Positions 60,094-64,000 of a stretch of 64,000 nucleotides of DNA are shown here, one piece after another. The stretch comes from Utricularia gibba (taxonomy: Eukaryota; Streptophyta; Magnoliopsida; Lamiales; Lentibulariaceae): assembly GCA_002189035.1 (NCBI GenBank), contig NEEC01000009.1:62001-126000 (forward strand), given 5' to 3'. Made by a program: the position numbers and the translations under genes. The notes under the pieces are model-generated. The model searched no databases. It was not told the origin of the DNA and was given only the letters and a program-made list of their open reading frames with translations. Within the stretch, counting starts at the first letter, position 1; every line of letters begins with the position of its first letter.

Positions 60094-62984
60094 AAGAAAA
60101 CTGAAGAAGAAAACCCCTGCCTGTCCAAAATTCCGAGCAGATTTGATTTGGGAATTGATGAAGGCCACACAACTTGCTCATGCTGCCAAGATTCTTTGAT
60201 TTGCTCCATCAAAGGGAGGATGTTGAACCTGATTACAACATTTGATGGAGCACATTCTCAGGGAAGAAGAGAGGCATTGGAAAGAATGGAAGAGATAATC
60301 CCATGAGACAACATGAGTCAAGACTCTTGTACTCATGAAAAAAATTAAATCTATTCAGGTCCAACCCAAGTTTTCAACTACATCACACACAGCCATCCTT
60401 CCACCAATAGTTACCTTAGAGCTAGGTCACCATTGCTAATAGTATTAGGCAACTCAATTTCATGTGTCTAAATAGGAGTAGTCTTAAACTCAAGTAATAT
60501 GGAAAATGAACCTGAACAAAATACATTCTCAAAGTCTGTTCTTTTTCTTCTTCATATATCTATTCCACTACATCCATACTTGAAGATTGTCAATTCTTCA
60601 AATTCTACCACATAGTGAAGTATTTTAATATCATGAATACAACATAGAATTAAAACTAATGGATTCCGTACGTTTAACTAATACTTTTTAAAAAAAATAT
60701 TTAAATATAATTAAGAATTGTTGAATTCAATTTAACTTTAACTTATTAGAAAAAAATTACAAAACAGTTGAACGCATACTTAAAAAAGTGTCATCGCGTC
60801 ATCCCCATATGCTCGGTCTCGAAGATCGCAATGGAGGACACAATAAATATTCCACCCAACTGTAGAGATAACTTTATATAAAAAAAAAAAGGGTGGGGAC
60901 AGAAATGATGTCACTGAGGCGTGGGGAAATTTTCATAAATGTAAATTTGTCCCCCAATAAATACGAAATTACAAATCTCATCATTATAATTTTATATAAT
61001 GGCATGGTACAATTTGAAATGATAAACGGCAGTGAATGGATTCGATTGTGCAACTGTAACGCACCTCATAAAGTAGGTGAGATCTAAATAAAAATGATAC
61101 TACATATTTTAATTTCACCCCCTTAAGTTCCAAAATTCATTTTTTGGCCCCCCAAGTAGAATCTGCTTTCTTTCTTTCTTTAGGGTCATAAATAAGCAAT
61201 AATCACATTAAATGAGTACCCTATAATAAATACCGAGGACAACACAGGGTTGAAGGTGGGGTTTGTATCTGTTCCCTTGTCTCGCCATGGGGTTTCTGTT
61301 AGGGTTCCTTAAACCCTGCCCATTTGATTTTGCCCTAAATTGAATTGGGCATTGTACTTATCTATATTCTACAGGGGAAAAGAAGAAAACCATAATGTAA
61401 AATGGCGAGAAGGATGATTTTGCATGATTCATGATGGAATAAAGGAGATGGGATTTTGTCACCTAAAATTTTGGAGTTACGCAGGTATGGGGTTTGTGGC
61501 CGTCACGGAATAAATAATTCGTCGGGAGTTTGCACAATCAATGAATGTGCCTGAATTGTTTGTTACTACACCGAGAGAATGTGGACGGTACAAAATCAAA
61601 AGCATCAAGTGAAAAATTCCACGATGAGGTTACCCATTGTCTGGATTGCTAGAGTGTAGAGTAGCAGTATCTTCCATATTCATTCGCGATAGAAGGCTTG
61701 TGCGTGGTTTTGAAGCTGGAATGGCGCCAATTAGATTCACTTCATGACATGTCGTCTCAGCTGCTTCAACTGTGTTATTATGGACGGACTATTACGGATG
61801 ACCCTCCTATCGTTAAGTTAGAGTGAATTTTTGTTAGGTTTTTTGAAGGATAAGGACTAATAACATATTTAGTTATTTCTGTAAATGCTGATGTGTATTT
61901 TCTTTATTAAGTTTACTTTACTAAGTTTTCTATTTTACTTTGTCAATTTCATGAAATGAATAGGAAAATTATAGAAAAAATATGGAATGAGGTTTCCTTG
62001 CAAAAGTCTGGTTTCCACAATGAAAAGAGACTTACTTCTTTTGATTTACATAGAATAATAAAGTTTTCTAAAATTTCTGATTTTTGTAAAAATAATATTG
62101 ATTTCCTGAAAGTCTCATCAGCATTTCCGTAAATCACAAATAAAAGATGGTCAGAATGACTTCATCATCCAGTCGATGCGTCTTTGCTGGGTGACACAGC
62201 CGGTTTCTGAAACCTGCAAATTTTATGAAAATTTTGGCAGTTTTACTTTAACCCCACCCAAGTAACAAAGAAATTACCACCTCAGTACAAGTCGTTGCCA
62301 CATTGAATGTACACACTTTTGGGCCACATGGCAGGAAATCATTATAGATGAATGTACAGCCGATGCGAGTGGTTGAAACGACATAAATAATTTTTATTGT
62401 GCTTCGTTTCTTAGAGCCATGCAGAGTTCGCCCCCACAGCATTTACATCCACCCACATGCCATGGCGCATCGGGGTTTACCATAAGATGAGCCTCAGGCG
62501 CGTGCACCTCTGGTTGGGGAGGGCACAGCATGACAGACAGATGCCAAATATATAATCAGTATATGTTGGGTATTTGTTGTGTTTTGTGCATGCGCTAATT
62601 GTGCAAGTCGCTGAGATTGTGATCAAGCAAACCTGAGCATTCTTGAGTTATAGATGGTAAACGATAGGGATTGATGATTAGGTGTCTAAGGACAACGTGA
62701 TCATTGCCCTCTCTGATGTACGACTTTACCTTCTTCTTCCCTCCATTACCTTCTCAAACCACCATTCATTCCTATTCTACTCTTTGGTGTGAGACTGGTT
62801 TGGGGTGTGGGTTTGAGCCTGGGACTCAGGACCGTGGCTGGCTGCTGTGGTAACTGTAACTCCTTTTGTTTGCCACCGCATCTCATTTATGAAACTCCAC
62901 CATCCAAGCTTCTACTGTGTATATATTACCTGGTACCATGGCACAAAAACCAACATCCATCACATTATTCACCTTTCGCTCACA
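60094..62984. other. Intergenic spacer before the GDSL gene
   Basis: 2.9 kb without a recognised gene. The first 200 bp has a cysteine-containing open frame of unknown origin (60091-60306). The rest is mixed, with a less AT-rich part from 61.2 kb. The promoter of the GDSL gene must lie in its end. Confidence 0.45.
62919..62928 (+). promoter_or_regulatory. TATA-box candidate of the GDSL gene
   Basis: GTATATATTA lies about 65 bp before the chosen ATG, a usual distance for a short leader, and favours 62985 over in-frame ATGs further upstream (62889). Confidence 0.5.
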
Positions 62985-64000
62985 ATGTTCTCCTTTGAGT
63001 CCATGGTGCCTCTTCTCCCTATTGTGCTTGCTCTTGCCTCCGTAGCCAGCCCGGCCGAAGGTCGAGCATTCTTCGTCTTCGGGGACTCTCTAGTCGACAA
63101 TGGCAACAACAACTACCTCGCAACCACAGCTCGTGCGGATTCGCCTCCCTACGGCATCGACTATCCTACTCACCGTCCCACCGGCCGCTTCTCCAATGGC
63201 CTCAACATCCCTGATATCATCAGTAAGCATTACTTCCCTCTCCCTATCCTTTCTATCTATATGAACGTACTTTGATGTTAAGTAGGAAGCGAAGGGAAGA
63301 TGACATCTAAATTGATACAGGTGAGAGACTGGGAGCAGAGTCCACTGAGCCATACTTGAGCCCTGCCCTCAGGGGCCAGAAGCTTCTTGTTGGTGCCAAT
63401 TTCGCCTCTGCAGGAGTTGGGATCCTCAACGACACCGGCTTCCAATTTGTAAGTGGATTTGACATTTTATAAGGCAAAAGTAGAACTAGGCTTACGCCAA
63501 AGCTTGCTCATGTGTTGGTTCCTTGCAGCTGAATATCATTAGAATTTACAAGCAGCTGGAGTACTTCCAGCAATACCAGACGCGTGTAGCTCAGCTGATA
63601 GGCCCTGAGAATGCAAAAAACCTAGTGAACCAAGCACTTGTCCTTATCACCCTGGGAGGCAATGACTTCGTCAACAATTACTATTTGGTCCCATTCTCAG
63701 CAAGATCGAGACAATTCGCTCTCCCTGACTACGTCCCCTACATCGTCTCTGAATACCGCAAGATCCTACTTGTAATTAGCTACACCTTTGTTTTTTTCAT
63801 ACAAACTAATGTAAGAAATACTAACTTCGTTCCTGCGAGTGCAGAAACTGTACGATTTAGGAGCCAGACGGGTCCTTGTCACCGGAACCGGACCCTTGGG
63901 TTGCGTGCCCGCCGAACTGGCGCAGCGCAGCCGGAACGGAGAATGCGACCCGGAACTCATGCGTGCTGCCACCCTCTTCAACCCGCAGTTGCAGGCACTC
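62985..64000 (+). CDS. GDSL esterase/lipase, 3' end outside the window
   Basis: Exons 62985-63222, 63321-63448, 63529-63771 and 63845-64000 (continuing) join in phase to 255 residues so far; family members have about 350-370. The start is the ATG that gives a signal peptide ([14 protein letters not shown], cleavage near A-E-G). Block I is '[13 protein letters not shown]' with Ser35 as nucleophile, block II 'A-N-F-A-S-A-G', block III '[10 protein letters not shown]'. 'P-P-Y-G-I-D-Y-P' and 'R-P-T-G-R-F-S-N-G' are typical of plant SGNH hydrolases. The D-x-x-H block lies beyond the edge. It is secreted, probably to wall or apoplast; substrates vary widely in the family. Confidence 0.92.

Noticed and set aside
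62889-62984. In-frame upstream ATG as start of the GDSL gene
   Set aside because: It would put about 30 non-signal residues before a clear signal peptide and would sit upstream of the TATA candidate.
1-64000. tRNA, rRNA or CRISPR arrays
   Set aside because: No cloverleaf or rRNA-like block was seen; the tandem repeats are minisatellites, not spacer arrays, and the DNA is plant nuclear.

Overview
This window is nuclear DNA of a flowering plant. The evidence is spliced genes with short GT-AG introns, plant-restricted families (AWPM-19, group I WRKY, KORRIGAN-type GH9, a plant ARM-repeat membrane protein), and a load of plant transposons (copia, CRM-like chromovirus, Athila-like Ty3, MULE, PIF/Harbinger, hAT). 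Coding GC is moderate, so a grass is unlikely; a more precise placement cannot be made from the sequence alone.

Layout. 1-16 kb is a transposon graveyard: a copia element nested inside another copia integrase (minus strand), a truncated CRM-like chromovirus (1883-6069, minus) abutted by an oppositely oriented LTR of the same family (6070-6674), a solo Athila-type LTR (7377-8442), a PIF/Harbinger transposase pseudogene (10.6-11.7 kb, minus), a decayed copia copy (12.3-14.4 kb) and a CRM-like solo LTR (15078-15648). 16.7-20.4 kb holds two host genes on the plus strand: an ARM-repeat membrane protein and an AWPM-19/PM19-like membrane protein. 20.6-26.7 kb has a hAT remnant and a copia element with both LTRs.

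27.4-37.6 kb is the main gene island: a BI-1/LIFEGUARD-like gene (+), the AP-5 mu adaptor subunit (+), a group I WRKY factor (-) and a KORRIGAN-like GH9 endoglucanase (-). The last two each contain a single-base frame break. The GH9 copy also lacks a conserved segment and has substitutions at both catalytic positions, so it is probably decaying. 37.6-62.9 kb is AT-rich and repeat-rich: a 60-bp degenerate minisatellite, an old LTR, and a MULE split by an Athila-like element that kept its 5' LTR but has no visible 3' LTR. A GDSL esterase/lipase gene starts at 62985 and runs off the right edge.

The host genes are single housekeeping, stress or wall-related loci and do not form an operon-like system. 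I found no convincing new biological system. The observations most worth checking are the GH9 copy with altered catalytic residues, the two frame breaks in neighbouring genes, the Athila-in-MULE nesting with a large ORF in the env position, and the LTR junction at 6069/6070. Exon boundaries were set by eye from splice consensus, reading phase and remembered family sequences.
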